From Alphaproteobacteria bacterium (lineage in GTDB: Bacteria > Pseudomonadota > Alphaproteobacteria > Bin95), in contig JAJEIH010000049.1 of assembly GCA_022827685.1 (NCBI GenBank), positions 81,206 through 145,205 on the forward strand: a DNA stretch of 64,000 bases, read 5' to 3'. Of this stretch, positions 33,345 to 42,140 are shown in pieces (position 1 is the first letter of the stretch; each line of letters begins with the position of its first letter). The notes below the pieces were generated by a model. That model was not told where the DNA came from and made no database searches. It saw nothing but the letters and a program-made list of their open reading frames with translations. The position numbers were made by a program, and so were the translations under genes.

Positions 33345-34577
33345 TCAGACGGCCCGCGGGCTGAGGCCGAGGCTGCGGGAGCGCAGGTGGAGCATGGCGA
33401 TCAGCATGAAATTCATGGCGTTGAAGGCGACGCCCGAAAGGAAGGCCGGCGCATAGGAGCCGGTCACGTCGAATATGTATCCGGCAAGCGTACCGCCGAT
33501 CGCCATGCCGGCGCCCGCGAACATGTATTGCGCGCCGACCCGCCAGCCGATCTCGGAAACCGGGAACCAGAGGCGCAGCAGCAGCGGGTAGCAGGGCATG
33601 ATGCCGGCGAAACCGAGCCCGAACAGGAGCGCGGCGACGTAAAGCCCCGTCAGGCTCTCGACCATGGAAAAGACAACCATCATGACAAGCTGGCACACGG
33701 ACCCGATCAGGAGCGTCGGCGCCGCACCGATGCGGTCTGACAGCATGCCGAAGGCGATCCGGCTGAAGAAGCCCGCCACCATCAGCACCGACAGGATTTC
33801 CGCCCCCCGCTCCTCCGCATAGCCGAGGTCGGAGGTGTGGGCCACCAGATGGACGATGGGCATGGACATCGCCCCGCAGCAGCCGATCACGGCCAGCCAG
33901 AGCGCGCCCTGCACCATTTCCGGCGGCCAGTCCAGCACCTTGCCGCCCCGGGCGGCCGCGAGGCGGACCGGCCCGGGCGGCGGGGCCGGCGGTTTCGGGC
34001 GGATGAGCCAGCAGAGCGGCAGCATCGTCACCGCCGCGAAAACGGCGTAGTAGAAATAGGTTTCCTGCCAGCCGACCGTCCGCTCGAAATGGCCGAAGAC
34101 CGTCGGCCAGACGGCGCCGGCCAGCCCCTGCCCCGATGCAATGATGGCGATGGCGAGCCCGCGCCGCCGGTCGAACCAGCGCGTCGCATTGGCGACGAGC
34201 GGCGCGATCATGGCCGACTTGCCGAGCAGGCCGATCAGGAGACCGTTCGCGATCCAGAACCCCCAGCGGTCGTCCGACTGGCTCGCCACAAGGCTGCCGA
34301 GGCAGATCATGACGGAGCCGAACAGGATCGGCTGGAGGATGCCGCGCTTGTCCATCCACCAGCCCATCGCGACGCCGCCGATGCCGGTGCCGACCATGAG
34401 CAGCGAATAGGCGAATGAGGGCACCCAGCGCTCGCCGCCGAGGTCGGCGGCAATGGGCTTGAGCGCGACGAAGAGCAATGTCGGCGCGCCGAGCGCGATG
34501 GCGTTCAGGATGAGCGACGCCCAGACGACCGCCCAGCCATAGCGCACCTCGACGCTGGAAGAGGAACTGTCGGGCAT
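33345..34577 (-). CDS. MFS transporter (monocarboxylate/oxalate-formate antiporter-like)
   Basis: 410 residues with about twelve membrane segments and a cytoplasmic loop near the middle (RPKPPAPPPGPVRLAAARGGKV). The MFS inter-helix motif between helices 2 and 3 reads GWWMDKRGILQPILFGS. GMLSDRIGAAPTLLIGS is its repeat in the second half. The overall pattern is that of the MCT/OFA-type MFS families carrying carboxylates. The substrate is unknown. It is probably monocistronic. Confidence 0.85.
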   Translation of the reverse strand: MPDSSSSSVEVRYGWAVVWASLILNAIALGAPTLLFVALKPIAADLGGERWVPSFAYSLLMVGTGIGGVAMGWWMDKRGILQPILFGSVMICLGSLVASQSDDRWGFWIANGLLIGLLGKSAMIAPLVANATRWFDRRRGLAIAIIASGQGLAGAVWPTVFGHFERTVGWQETYFYYAVFAAVTMLPLCWLIRPKPPAPPPGPVRLAAARGGKVLDWPPEMVQGALWLAVIGCCGAMSMPIVHLVAHTSDLGYAEERGAEILSVLMVAGFFSRIAFGMLSDRIGAAPTLLIGSVCQLVMMVVFSMVESLTGLYVAALLFGLGFAGIMPCYPLLLRLWFPVSEIGWRVGAQYMFAGAGMAIGGTLAGYIFDVTGSYAPAFLSGVAFNAMNFMLIAMLHLRSRSLGLSPRAV

Positions 34578-34660
34578 GAGAGCGGGGCGCTCCCTCGGCT
34601 TCCGGACCGGCGGTCGCGCTGCGGCGCCTGCCGGCCGTCAGCCCGTCTCGGGAGCCGGCA

Positions 34661-35230
34661 TCAGGCGCGGCCGGCGAAGGAGGAGAGCATGGAGGCGTCC
34701 ACGCCGAGCTTGGCGATGGCGCGCGACCATTTCGACTCGAGCGCGTCGTCGAACAGGATGGCGTCGTCGGCCGGCGCCGTCAGCCAGCCATTGTCCTGGA
34801 TCTCGCCCTCGAGCTGCCCCGGCGCCCAGCCGGCATAGCCGAGCGCCAGCAGGCGCTTCTGCGGGCCGTCGCCGACGGCGATGGCCTTCAGCACGTCGAT
34901 CGTCGCGGTCAGCCGGATATCCTCCGATACGGCAAGCGAGCCGTCCCGGTCGTAGTCGGAGGAGTGGAGCACGAAGCCGCGCCCGGTCTCGACCGGCCCG
35001 CCGGACAGGATCGACATGTCGGCCTCGCTGTCCTCGACCCCCAACTGCTCCATCAGGTCCGTGAAGGAGAGCGATTCTAACGATTTGTTGATGACGAGGC
35101 CCATTGCGCCCTCATCGCCGTGGGCGCACATATAGATGACCGTGCGTTCGAAGCGCGGGTCGCTCATGCTGGGCATGGCGATCAGGAATTGGCCGGTCAG
35201 CCAGCCTTCTCCGGGGCGGTCTTGCGTCAT
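34661..35230 (-). CDS. yqgE: YqgE/AlgH family protein (UPF0301)
   Basis: 189 residues. WLTGQFLIAMPSMSDPRFERTVIYMCAHGDEGAMGLVINK at the N-terminus is the family hallmark, followed by LSGGPVETGRGFVLHS and ALGYAGWAPGQLEGEIQDNGWL. The family is widespread and related proteins are linked to alginate regulation in Pseudomonas, but the biochemical role is not established. Divergent from the DsbD-like gene with a 77-bp shared upstream region. Confidence 0.92.
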   Translation of the reverse strand: MTQDRPGEGWLTGQFLIAMPSMSDPRFERTVIYMCAHGDEGAMGLVINKSLESLSFTDLMEQLGVEDSEADMSILSGGPVETGRGFVLHSSDYDRDGSLAVSEDIRLTATIDVLKAIAVGDGPQKRLLALGYAGWAPGQLEGEIQDNGWLTAPADDAILFDDALESKWSRAIAKLGVDASMLSSFAGRA

Positions 35231-35307
35231 GGCTTCGAGTGTAGCACAGCACGGACGGGTGTGAAGGCGGACGGTGCCCGGATGACAGGCGGCGAACGGA
35301 GCGGCAG

Positions 35308-37317
35308 ATGGGCATGACGGCGGCCGGGCGGGCGCTGCGATTCCTCGCCCTGGCTCTGGCGTTGACCGCGGTTGCCGGAGAGGCGCGCTCGGCCGCCTCG
35401 CCCTGGGCGCGCACGCCGGAGGCCGCGGTGCGGCTCGTGTCGGCGAGCGAGGCCGTGGGCGATCTCGACCGGCTGCGCCTCGGGCTCGAATTCGAGCTCG
35501 CGCCCGGATGGAAGACCTATTGGCGCAGCCCCGGAGAGGGCGGCCTGCCGCCGGCGCTCGACTGGAGCGGAAGCGGCAATCTGGGCGAGGCCAGCCTCTA
35601 CTGGCCGGCGCCGGCGCGCTTCACCATTCTCGGCATAGACAGCGTCGGCTATGAGGACGGCCTGCTGCTGCCCATGGACGTGCAGGTCCCCCGGCCGGGA
35701 GAGCCGGTGCAGGCCTCGCTCCGGGTGGACTATCTCACCTGTTCGGACATCTGCGTGCCGCAAAGCGCGGAGCTGGCCCTGGCCCTGCCCGCCGGCCCGG
35801 CCCGGCCCTCGGCGGAGGCCTTCGCCATTGACCGCTGGCGCGGCCGCGCGCCCCGGCCGGACCCGGCCGCGGGCCGGGCGGAACTGGCCGCCGGGGGAGA
35901 CGGAGCGGTCCTCCATGTCGCCCTGCCCGGCATTGAGGCGGAGGACATATTCATCGAGGCGGAGGGCTTCGCCGCCTTCGGCCGGCCGACGCCCGCTGCG
36001 GGCGGGCTGGCGGTGCCGGTGGCCTGGGCGAAGGGCGGCCCGGACGCGCTGCTCGGCCGCGAGCTGGTGGCGACCGTCACCGGCGGCGGCGAGGCGCTGG
36101 AGCAGCGCCTGCGGGTGGCCCCGGCGGGCGAGAGGGCCTCATACGGCCTCGCCATAATCCTGGCGCTGGCGCTTGCCGGCGGCGTCATTCTCAACCTCAT
36201 GCCCTGCGTGCTGCCGGTGCTCGGCATCAAGCTCATGCATTTCGCGGGGCTCGGCGGGGCCGGGCGGGGCCGGGCGCGGGTGGAGTTCCTGGCCGTTGCC
36301 GCGGGCGTCGTCTTTTCGTTCTGGCTCCTGGCCGGGGCGGCGATTGCGGCGGCGGCGGCCGGCATGGCGGTCGGCTGGGGCGTCCAGTTCCAGCAGCCGG
36401 TTTTCCTGGCGGCGATGCTGTTCCTGCTGCTCTTGTTCGCGGCCAATCTCTGGGGCGCCTTCGAGATTCCGACGCCGCGCTTCGCCGGCGGGCTGCGTGG
36501 CGGCCCGTTCCTCACCGGCATGTTCGCGACCTTGCTGGCGACGCCGTGCTCCGCCCCCTTCGTCGGCACGGCGGTCGGCTTCGCGCTCACGCGGGGGCCG
36601 GCGGAGATCGCGCTCATCTTCACGGCGCTCGGCCTCGGCCTGGCGCTGCCCTATCTGGGCGTGGCGGCCTTTCCGGGCCTGGCGGCGGCGCTGCCGAAGC
36701 CGGGCCGCTGGATGGCGCGGCTGCGCTTCCTGCTGGGCCTGGCGCTGGCGGGCACGGCCGTGTGGCTGCTGACGGTGCTTGCGGCGCAACTCGGCTGGGC
36801 GGCCGGCCTGGGGGCGCTGCTGGCGGCCGCCTTGCCGGCGGCGCTGGTGGCGGCATGGGCGCGGCTGCGCGGCCGCCTTCTCGCGGCCGGGGCCGTGGCG
36901 GCGGCTGCGGCGGGCCTCGCGGCGGTGGTCGTCCTTCCCGCGGCGATGGACAAGGCGGCGCCCGGAGGCCGCTGGCAGGCGTTCGACGAAGCGCGGATCG
37001 GGCTGCTGGTGTCCGAGGGGCGCACGGTCTTTGTCGATGTGACCGCTGACTGGTGCATCACCTGCAGGTTCAACAAGGCGGCGGTGCTGGACCGGGGCCC
37101 GGTCGCGGCCCGGCTCGCCGGCGATGTGGTGGCGATGCGCGCCGACTGGACCCGCCCCGACCCGGCGATCTCGGCCTATCTCGCCCGTTTCGCCCGCTAC
37201 GGCATCCCCTTCAACGCGGTCTATGGCCCGGGCGCGCCCGCCGGCATCGCGCTGCCGGAACTGCTGACGGGCGGCGCGGTCCTGGAGGCGATGGACAAGG
37301 CCGGCCGGAAGGGCTGA
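35308..37317 (+). CDS. DsbD/ScsB-like protein-disulfide reductase
   Basis: 669 residues. A signal peptide is followed by a periplasmic DsbD-alpha-like domain (DYLTCSDICVPQSAE, CxxxC near residue 150). The membrane core of about eight helices carries the redox cysteines in LMPCVLPVLGIK and LLATPCSAPFVGTA. The C-terminal thioredoxin-like domain has VDVTADWCITCRFNK near residue 580. It moves electrons across the inner membrane to periplasmic disulfides and could support maturation of c-type cytochromes. It ends 14 bp from the convergent nos cytochrome gene. Confidence 0.92.
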   Translation: MGMTAAGRALRFLALALALTAVAGEARSAASPWARTPEAAVRLVSASEAVGDLDRLRLGLEFELAPGWKTYWRSPGEGGLPPALDWSGSGNLGEASLYWPAPARFTILGIDSVGYEDGLLLPMDVQVPRPGEPVQASLRVDYLTCSDICVPQSAELALALPAGPARPSAEAFAIDRWRGRAPRPDPAAGRAELAAGGDGAVLHVALPGIEAEDIFIEAEGFAAFGRPTPAAGGLAVPVAWAKGGPDALLGRELVATVTGGGEALEQRLRVAPAGERASYGLAIILALALAGGVILNLMPCVLPVLGIKLMHFAGLGGAGRGRARVEFLAVAAGVVFSFWLLAGAAIAAAAAGMAVGWGVQFQQPVFLAAMLFLLLLFAANLWGAFEIPTPRFAGGLRGGPFLTGMFATLLATPCSAPFVGTAVGFALTRGPAEIALIFTALGLGLALPYLGVAAFPGLAAALPKPGRWMARLRFLLGLALAGTAVWLLTVLAAQLGWAAGLGALLAAALPAALVAAWARLRGRLLAAGAVAAAAAGLAAVVVLPAAMDKAAPGGRWQAFDEARIGLLVSEGRTVFVDVTADWCITCRFNKAAVLDRGPVAARLAGDVVAMRADWTRPDPAISAYLARFARYGIPFNAVYGPGAPAGIALPELLTGGAVLEAMDKAGRKG

Positions 37318-37331
37318 AGCGGCCGCCGGCC

Positions 37332-37712
37332 TTATTCGAAGGTCTGCAGATAGGCGATCACGTTCGCCCGGTCCTTTTCCTTGCGCAGGCCCGCAAAGCT
37401 CATCTTGCTGCCCTTGATGAGCTTCCTCGGCTTGGCCAGGTAGGTGTCGAGCACCTCGACCGTCCACACGAACCCTTCTTCCTTCTTCGCCAGGAAGGCC
37501 CTGGAATATTTGAAGCCCTCCACGGAGGCGATCTCGTTGTCGATGATCCCGTTCAGCACGGGCCCGATCTTGTTTTTGGCCTTTTCGCCGACGGTGTGGC
37601 AGGCCTTGCATTTGCGGAAGACCTTCTTGCCCTTGGCAGGATCGCCCTCGGCGAAGGCGGGCAGGGCAAGGCCGATGCCGAGGGCCACGATGAGCAGGCG
37701 GGCGAAGTTCAT
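37332..37712 (-). CDS. Class I c-type cytochrome (cytochrome c2-like), last gene of the nos operon
   Basis: 126 residues. A cleavable signal peptide (residues 1-21, ending AFA) is followed by the haem-binding KCKACH near residue 37 and the likely axial methionine in SKMSFAGLR near 105. AAGGAGGAGA sits just upstream of the ATG. It lies 23 bp after nosX on the same strand, so it is probably the periplasmic electron donor to nitrous oxide reductase. Confidence 0.92.
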   Translation of the reverse strand: MNFARLLIVALGIGLALPAFAEGDPAKGKKVFRKCKACHTVGEKAKNKIGPVLNGIIDNEIASVEGFKYSRAFLAKKEEGFVWTVEVLDTYLAKPRKLIKGSKMSFAGLRKEKDRANVIAYLQTFE

Positions 37713-37735
37713 CGGTTTCTCCTCCTTCGACGGGC

Positions 37736-38665
37736 TCACGAGACAAGCGCCTCCAGCGCCGCCCCGGGGTGGCGCGCGAGCGCGGCGTCCATGGCGGGGC
37801 GGTCCATGAGGCAGAACGCGGTCGAGAGCGCATCCGCGAGCGCGGCGCGGGGCGCGGATACCGAGGCAAGACGCCAGCGCGCAGCCGGCTCTCCGGTCCG
37901 GGGATCGAGAATGTGGCCCGCTCCCCTGGCGGCGTCCACAAGCGTCGCCAGCGGGGCGGAGGTGGCAAGCGCCCGCCCGGACAGCGTCTTGCGGGCGACG
38001 GGCGTTCCGTCGGGCATGACGATCCCCGCGCGCCAGGGCGTCCCGTCCGCGCGCCGGCCGAGCGCCTTCGTCTCGCCGGTATCGACCAGCACATCGACCA
38101 GCCCGCGCCCGCGCAGCAAAGCGGCCACCCGGTCGGCGATATAGCCTTGCGCGATTCCGTTCAGCGTAAGCGCCATGCCGGGCCGGCCGAGTTGGATGAG
38201 GCCGGGCCCGAGCCGCACATGGCGCCAGCCCGAGGCGCGCAGCGCGGCGCGCATTTCGTCGCCCGCCGGCGCCCGGCTTTCGGCGGCCGCCCTTGCGTGC
38301 AGCCGCCAGAATGGCTGCACCGTCGGGTCGAACGCGCCGCCCGTGGTCCCGTTCACGAGCCGCGCAAGGTCGAGCAGTTCCAGCATTTCGTGCGAGGGGT
38401 GTTCGAGCCGCCCGGCGCGGTTCAGCCGGGAGAGTTCGGAATCGGCGCGGTAGAGGCTGAAAATGCCCTCCATGCGTGAAATCTCGTCCTCGACCCGCCC
38501 GGCGAGCGCGGCTGCCGCGGCGCGGTCCAGGCCTGCAAGCGTCATCGAGGCCGGGGCTCCGAGCGCGACGCCCCGCCACCGGAATGTCCCGGCCCGGGCC
38601 GGAGCGCTCCAGGCGAGGCCGGCGGCGGCCGAAACGGCGAGGAAACGGCGCCGGGAGAGTTTCAT
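37736..38665 (-). CDS. nosX: FAD:protein FMN transferase, NosX type
   Basis: 309 residues with a twin-arginine signal (KLSRRRFLAVSAAAGLAW). GVALGAPASMTLAG, FSLYRADSELSRLN, TGGAFDPTVQPFW and LTLNGIAQGYIADRV are ApbE-family motifs, and LVDTGETKALGRR and ATSAP complete the flavin site. ApbE proteins attach FMN to a threonine of NosR-type or Nqr/Rnf-type partners. Its place after nosL marks it as NosX, which flavinylates NosR. The ATG overlaps the nosL stop (ATGA). Confidence 0.92.
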   Translation of the reverse strand: MKLSRRRFLAVSAAAGLAWSAPARAGTFRWRGVALGAPASMTLAGLDRAAAAALAGRVEDEISRMEGIFSLYRADSELSRLNRAGRLEHPSHEMLELLDLARLVNGTTGGAFDPTVQPFWRLHARAAAESRAPAGDEMRAALRASGWRHVRLGPGLIQLGRPGMALTLNGIAQGYIADRVAALLRGRGLVDVLVDTGETKALGRRADGTPWRAGIVMPDGTPVARKTLSGRALATSAPLATLVDAARGAGHILDPRTGEPAARWRLASVSAPRAALADALSTAFCLMDRPAMDAALARHPGAALEALVS

Positions 38666-39174
38666 TGCCGGTCTCCATCGGCAAGCTTGACCTCGACGGG
38701 CGCCAGAACGGCGCCGACCGGAATGTCGGCGAAGGCGCGCACCTCGCCGCCATGCCGGGCGGCGAAGCGGGCGGCGGCCTCGGCCGAGTAGAAGGGCACG
38801 ATCTCCGGCGCCCCCATGCCGCCCCGGACCTCCCCGCCGACCACGAAGCTGGCGCCCTCGGCAAGGACCCAGTTGTCCGGACCGGGCTCGGCCCAGCTCG
38901 GCGCCGCGCCCATATCCGAGACATAGATGGCGAGCAGGTCGGCGCTCCGCTCCGGGCCTTTCGCATAGGCGAGCGCATCGCGGACCTGCACGAAGAAAAT
39001 CGGCTCGGGGACGCCCTCGAGATGGATCTGGGCCTTGGGTCCGTCATGGTCGAGGACCGTCATCATGCAGTAGTGGCCGAGGGCCTCGGCCGTCAGGCGC
39101 ACGGGCTCGGGCAGCGCGGCTTCCTCCTCGCCGCAGCCTGCCAGAAGCAGGAGGACGAGCGCCAGACGCCTCAC
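38662..39174 (-). CDS. nosL: NosL copper chaperone lipoprotein
   Basis: 170 residues from a GTG overlapping the nosY stop (GTGA). The N-terminus RRLALVLLLLAGC is a lipobox, giving an outer-leaflet lipoprotein. HYCMMTVLDHDGPKAQIHLEG contains the conserved Cys-Met-Met copper-binding region. NosL delivers Cu(I) for assembly of the NosZ CuZ centre. The C-terminal VEVKLADGDRQ is short. Confidence 0.9.
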   Translation of the reverse strand: MRRLALVLLLLAGCGEEEAALPEPVRLTAEALGHYCMMTVLDHDGPKAQIHLEGVPEPIFFVQVRDALAYAKGPERSADLLAIYVSDMGAAPSWAEPGPDNWVLAEGASFVVGGEVRGGMGAPEIVPFYSAEAAARFAARHGGEVRAFADIPVGAVLAPVEVKLADGDRQ

Positions 39175-39995
39175 GGCGCGGTCCTCGAAATGGCAAGCCG
39201 GGCGAGAGCGAACGCCGCGACCGGCCAGAGAAGGAGCGAGGCGAGCGGCGCTCCGCCCGGCAGCGCCCCGGCGGCCCCGGTCATGCCGCTCGCCAGCGCG
39301 ACCTGCCCGGAGGCGGCCACGTTCCAGAGCCGGAATGCGTCGGCCGGGTTGAGCGCGAGCAGCCACGGGAACAGCGCCTGCGTGAAGAAGCCACCTTCGT
39401 CCGCCACCACGGCGCCGAGAAGACCCAGATCGTAGAGCACGACCAGCACCAGCCAGATCCCGACCGCCATCCCGGCGCTGCCGGCCGTGCTGCCGGCAAG
39501 GGCGGAGACCGCATAGCCGAGCGCGAGGAAGGTGGCGCCGAGAAGGATCGAGGAGCCGATCAGACGGATGAGCGCGGCAAGGCTCTCGGGCCCTGCGCCG
39601 CCGGCCGCCGCCGCCGCGAGCCCGGCCGCGCCGAACCCCGCCGCCATGGCGAGCGCCAGCACCGCCAGATGCGCAGCCAGCTTGCCGGCAAGCAGTTCCC
39701 CCCGCGTCAGGCGGTGGCTCAGCAGCAGCGCGAGGCTGCCCCGCTCGCGTTCGCCGGCAACTGCATCGAAAGACAGCAGCAGCGCCAGCAGCGGCGTCAG
39801 ATAGACGGCCAGCGTCGTCATCGAGGCGACCGACACGGTGAGCAGATCGACGCCGAGCGAACCCGTCGGCGCGGAGCCGGCGAATGTGAGCGCAAGCGCG
39901 AACAGCAGCATCAGCACCGCCGCCGTCAGCGCCCAGCGGTTGCGCCGCGCGATGCGGAACTCCGCCCCGGCAACGGCGAGCATGCGGGCGATCAC
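39171..39995 (-). CDS. nosY: NosY, ABC-2 type membrane permease
   Basis: 274 residues with six predicted membrane segments. AGAEFRIARRNRWALTAAVLMLLFAL at the start and LALLLSFDAVAGERERGSLALLLSHRLTRGELLAGK (the ABC-2 cytoplasmic loop with its E-R-E-R turn) are typical. It pairs with NosF as the membrane part of a transporter supporting CuZ maturation. The GTG start overlaps the nosF stop. Confidence 0.92.
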   Translation of the reverse strand: MIARMLAVAGAEFRIARRNRWALTAAVLMLLFALALTFAGSAPTGSLGVDLLTVSVASMTTLAVYLTPLLALLLSFDAVAGERERGSLALLLSHRLTRGELLAGKLAAHLAVLALAMAAGFGAAGLAAAAAGGAGPESLAALIRLIGSSILLGATFLALGYAVSALAGSTAGSAGMAVGIWLVLVVLYDLGLLGAVVADEGGFFTQALFPWLLALNPADAFRLWNVAASGQVALASGMTGAAGALPGGAPLASLLLWPVAAFALARLAISRTAP

Positions 39996-40891
39996 GGCGA
40001 CGCCCCCTCGGAGTAATGCCGGTAGATGTCCTCCAGGCTCGGCTGCGCAACGTCCAGGTCCGCGATGAGCCCGCCGAGGCCGGCGATCTCGGCAAGCCGC
40101 GCCATCTTCTCCGAGGGCGGGCACAGGACTTCGACCGAGGCGCCGTTCAGGCGCTCGCCGCCGATGCGGGCCTGGAGGTCGGCGGCGCGCTCTCCGCTTG
40201 CCGTGACCCGGAGGCGGACCGGCAGCCCCGCCTCGTCCCTCAGGCGGGCAAGCGCGTCGCAGGCGACCATGCGGCCCTCGCGCAGGATCGCGATCCGGTC
40301 GGTGCGGGCCTCCAGTTCGGTGAGCGCATGGCTTGCGACCAGGACGGCGGTCCCCTGCCCGGCCATCTCGTCGATAATCGCGTAGAGCTCGTGGCGCGAA
40401 ACCGGGTCGAGGCCGCTTGTCGGCTCATCCAGCAGGGCCAGGGCCGGGCGGCCGAGCAGCATCTGGGCGAGGCCGAGCCGCTGGCGCATGCCCTTGGACC
40501 AGGCGCCGATGCGCCGGTCGGCCGCATCCCCGAGGCCGACGCGGTCGAGCAGGCCCGGGACAGCCGCCCGCGAAACGCCGGCGAGGCGCGCGAACAGGGC
40601 CAGCTGCTCGCGCCCGGTGAGCGCCGGATGAAAGGCGAGCGCTTCCGGCAGATAGGCCGCCGCCTCCCGTGCGGCGGCGCTTCCGGCGGCGGCGCCCCCG
40701 ACCGAGACCGATCCGCCGTCTGCCGCAACGAGCCCGAGCGCAAGCTTCATCAGCGTCGTCTTGCCGGCGCCGTTATGGCCGAGCAGCGCGACCCGCTCGC
40801 CGGCGTCGACCTCCAGCGACACCTCCCGCAGCACCGGGCGGGATCCGTAGGCCTTGCTGACGGCCGAGACGGAAAGCGCGCTAACCGCCAT
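39992..40891 (-). CDS. nosF: NosF, ABC transporter ATPase
   Basis: 299 residues. Walker A is LGHNGAGKTTLMKLALG near residue 40; the signature and Walker B read WSKGMRQRLGLAQMLLGRPALALLDEPTSGLDP. The H-loop is VASHALTELEART. It drives the NosFY transporter, which acts with NosD in assembly of nitrous oxide reductase. The start overlaps the end of nosD by 11 bp. Confidence 0.94.
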   Translation of the reverse strand: MAVSALSVSAVSKAYGSRPVLREVSLEVDAGERVALLGHNGAGKTTLMKLALGLVAADGGSVSVGGAAAGSAAAREAAAYLPEALAFHPALTGREQLALFARLAGVSRAAVPGLLDRVGLGDAADRRIGAWSKGMRQRLGLAQMLLGRPALALLDEPTSGLDPVSRHELYAIIDEMAGQGTAVLVASHALTELEARTDRIAILREGRMVACDALARLRDEAGLPVRLRVTASGERAADLQARIGGERLNGASVEVLCPPSEKMARLAEIAGLGGLIADLDVAQPSLEDIYRHYSEGASP

Positions 40892-42140
40892 CGCCCCCTC
40901 CCCAGCCGGGAACCCGGACCTCGACGGGCCGCATCAGCGGGTGGCTGTCGATGACGCCGCCCGGCAGGAGCGCGGGAAAGGCCGCCTGCGCCCAGCGCAC
41001 GAGCTGCACCGCCGGCGCGCCGAGCAGCCATTTCGCCGCCGGCTGGCGCCACAGCACGTGGTCCATCGCATCGTTCGGGCGGTAGGGGGCGTCGGCGATG
41101 CCGTCGCCGTCGAGGTCGAAGGCGGCGAAGTCGGACCAGTGGTTGCCGCGGCCCTTCTCGGACCAGTCCATCCACCGGGTGCCGGCATATTTCACCTGCG
41201 TGCGGTTGGCGATGAAGGCATTGCCGGAGATTGCGTTGCGCTCGGAGCCTGCGGTGAAGTGGATGCCGATGGCGCAACCCTCGAACCGGTTGTCCTCGAT
41301 CCGGTTCTTGTGCGCGTTGTAGATGAAGGCACAGCGATTGGCCCCGTCCAGCACGAGATTGCCGCGAACCTTCGAGCTGTTGGCGTAGTTCAGCATGATG
41401 CCGTGCTCGGCGTCGCCGACAGAGGCGTTGCCGAGCACCTTCACGCGCTTGGAATACATGATCGCGTAGCCGAGGTCGTTGCCGATGGAGAGGTTGCCCT
41501 CGACCGTGCTGCTGTGGGCGTACATGTAGTGGACCGCGAAGCGCAGGTCGCGGAACCGGTTGTTCCGGAAGATGTTTTTCTTCGAGGTATTGACGAAGAT
41601 GCCGTCCCGGCCCCAGCGGATGTCGTTGCCCTCCACGACCGCGCCGGGCGCGTTCCAGACATAGACGCCGTTGCCGCGGGCATTGACGCGATGGTCCCGG
41701 CGCCCCTCGATGACATTGCCGGCGACGCGGGCATTGCGCGCGCCGTGGATATCGACGCCGTGGAGATTGCCGAGGAGCCGGTTGCCCCGGACCAGGGCGC
41801 GGGCGGCTTTCCGGCCGAGCCGGATGCCGGAATCGATGGTCTCGTGCGAGGAGCCGGAGCCGCGTATCTCCAGCCCGCCGATCTCGACATCCGGCGCGAG
41901 CACGGAAATGACGCTGCCGGTTCCGGGGCCGGCGATGACGGCGCCGGCCCGGCCCCGCAGCACGAGCGGCCGGTCGATCTCCACGCCGCCTTCATGGGTG
42001 CCGGGAGCAAGGAGGAGCACATCCCCCGTCCCGGCGGCTTCGATGGCGGCGGCCAGCGCGCCGGGCCGCGCGGGCACCTCCCGCTCCGCCGCGAGCGCGG
42101 GCGAAGCGATAAGGGCCAGCGCGAGCCCGGCGCGGAGCAT
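40881..42140 (-). CDS. nosD: NosD, periplasmic copper-maturation protein
   Basis: 419 residues. A signal peptide (residues 1-18, ending ALA) precedes a right-handed beta-helix of PbH1/CASH repeats such as GNRLLGNLHGVDIHGARN and EGNDIRWGRDGIFVNTSKKN. The C-terminal NHWSDFAAFDLDGDGIADAPYRP is a NosD hallmark. It works with NosF and NosY in building the CuZ cluster. The start is ATG, or the GTG one codon earlier that overlaps the nosZ stop. Confidence 0.94.
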   Translation of the reverse strand: MLRAGLALALIASPALAAEREVPARPGALAAAIEAAGTGDVLLLAPGTHEGGVEIDRPLVLRGRAGAVIAGPGTGSVISVLAPDVEIGGLEIRGSGSSHETIDSGIRLGRKAARALVRGNRLLGNLHGVDIHGARNARVAGNVIEGRRDHRVNARGNGVYVWNAPGAVVEGNDIRWGRDGIFVNTSKKNIFRNNRFRDLRFAVHYMYAHSSTVEGNLSIGNDLGYAIMYSKRVKVLGNASVGDAEHGIMLNYANSSKVRGNLVLDGANRCAFIYNAHKNRIEDNRFEGCAIGIHFTAGSERNAISGNAFIANRTQVKYAGTRWMDWSEKGRGNHWSDFAAFDLDGDGIADAPYRPNDAMDHVLWRQPAAKWLLGAPAVQLVRWAQAAFPALLPGGVIDSHPLMRPVEVRVPGWGGGDGG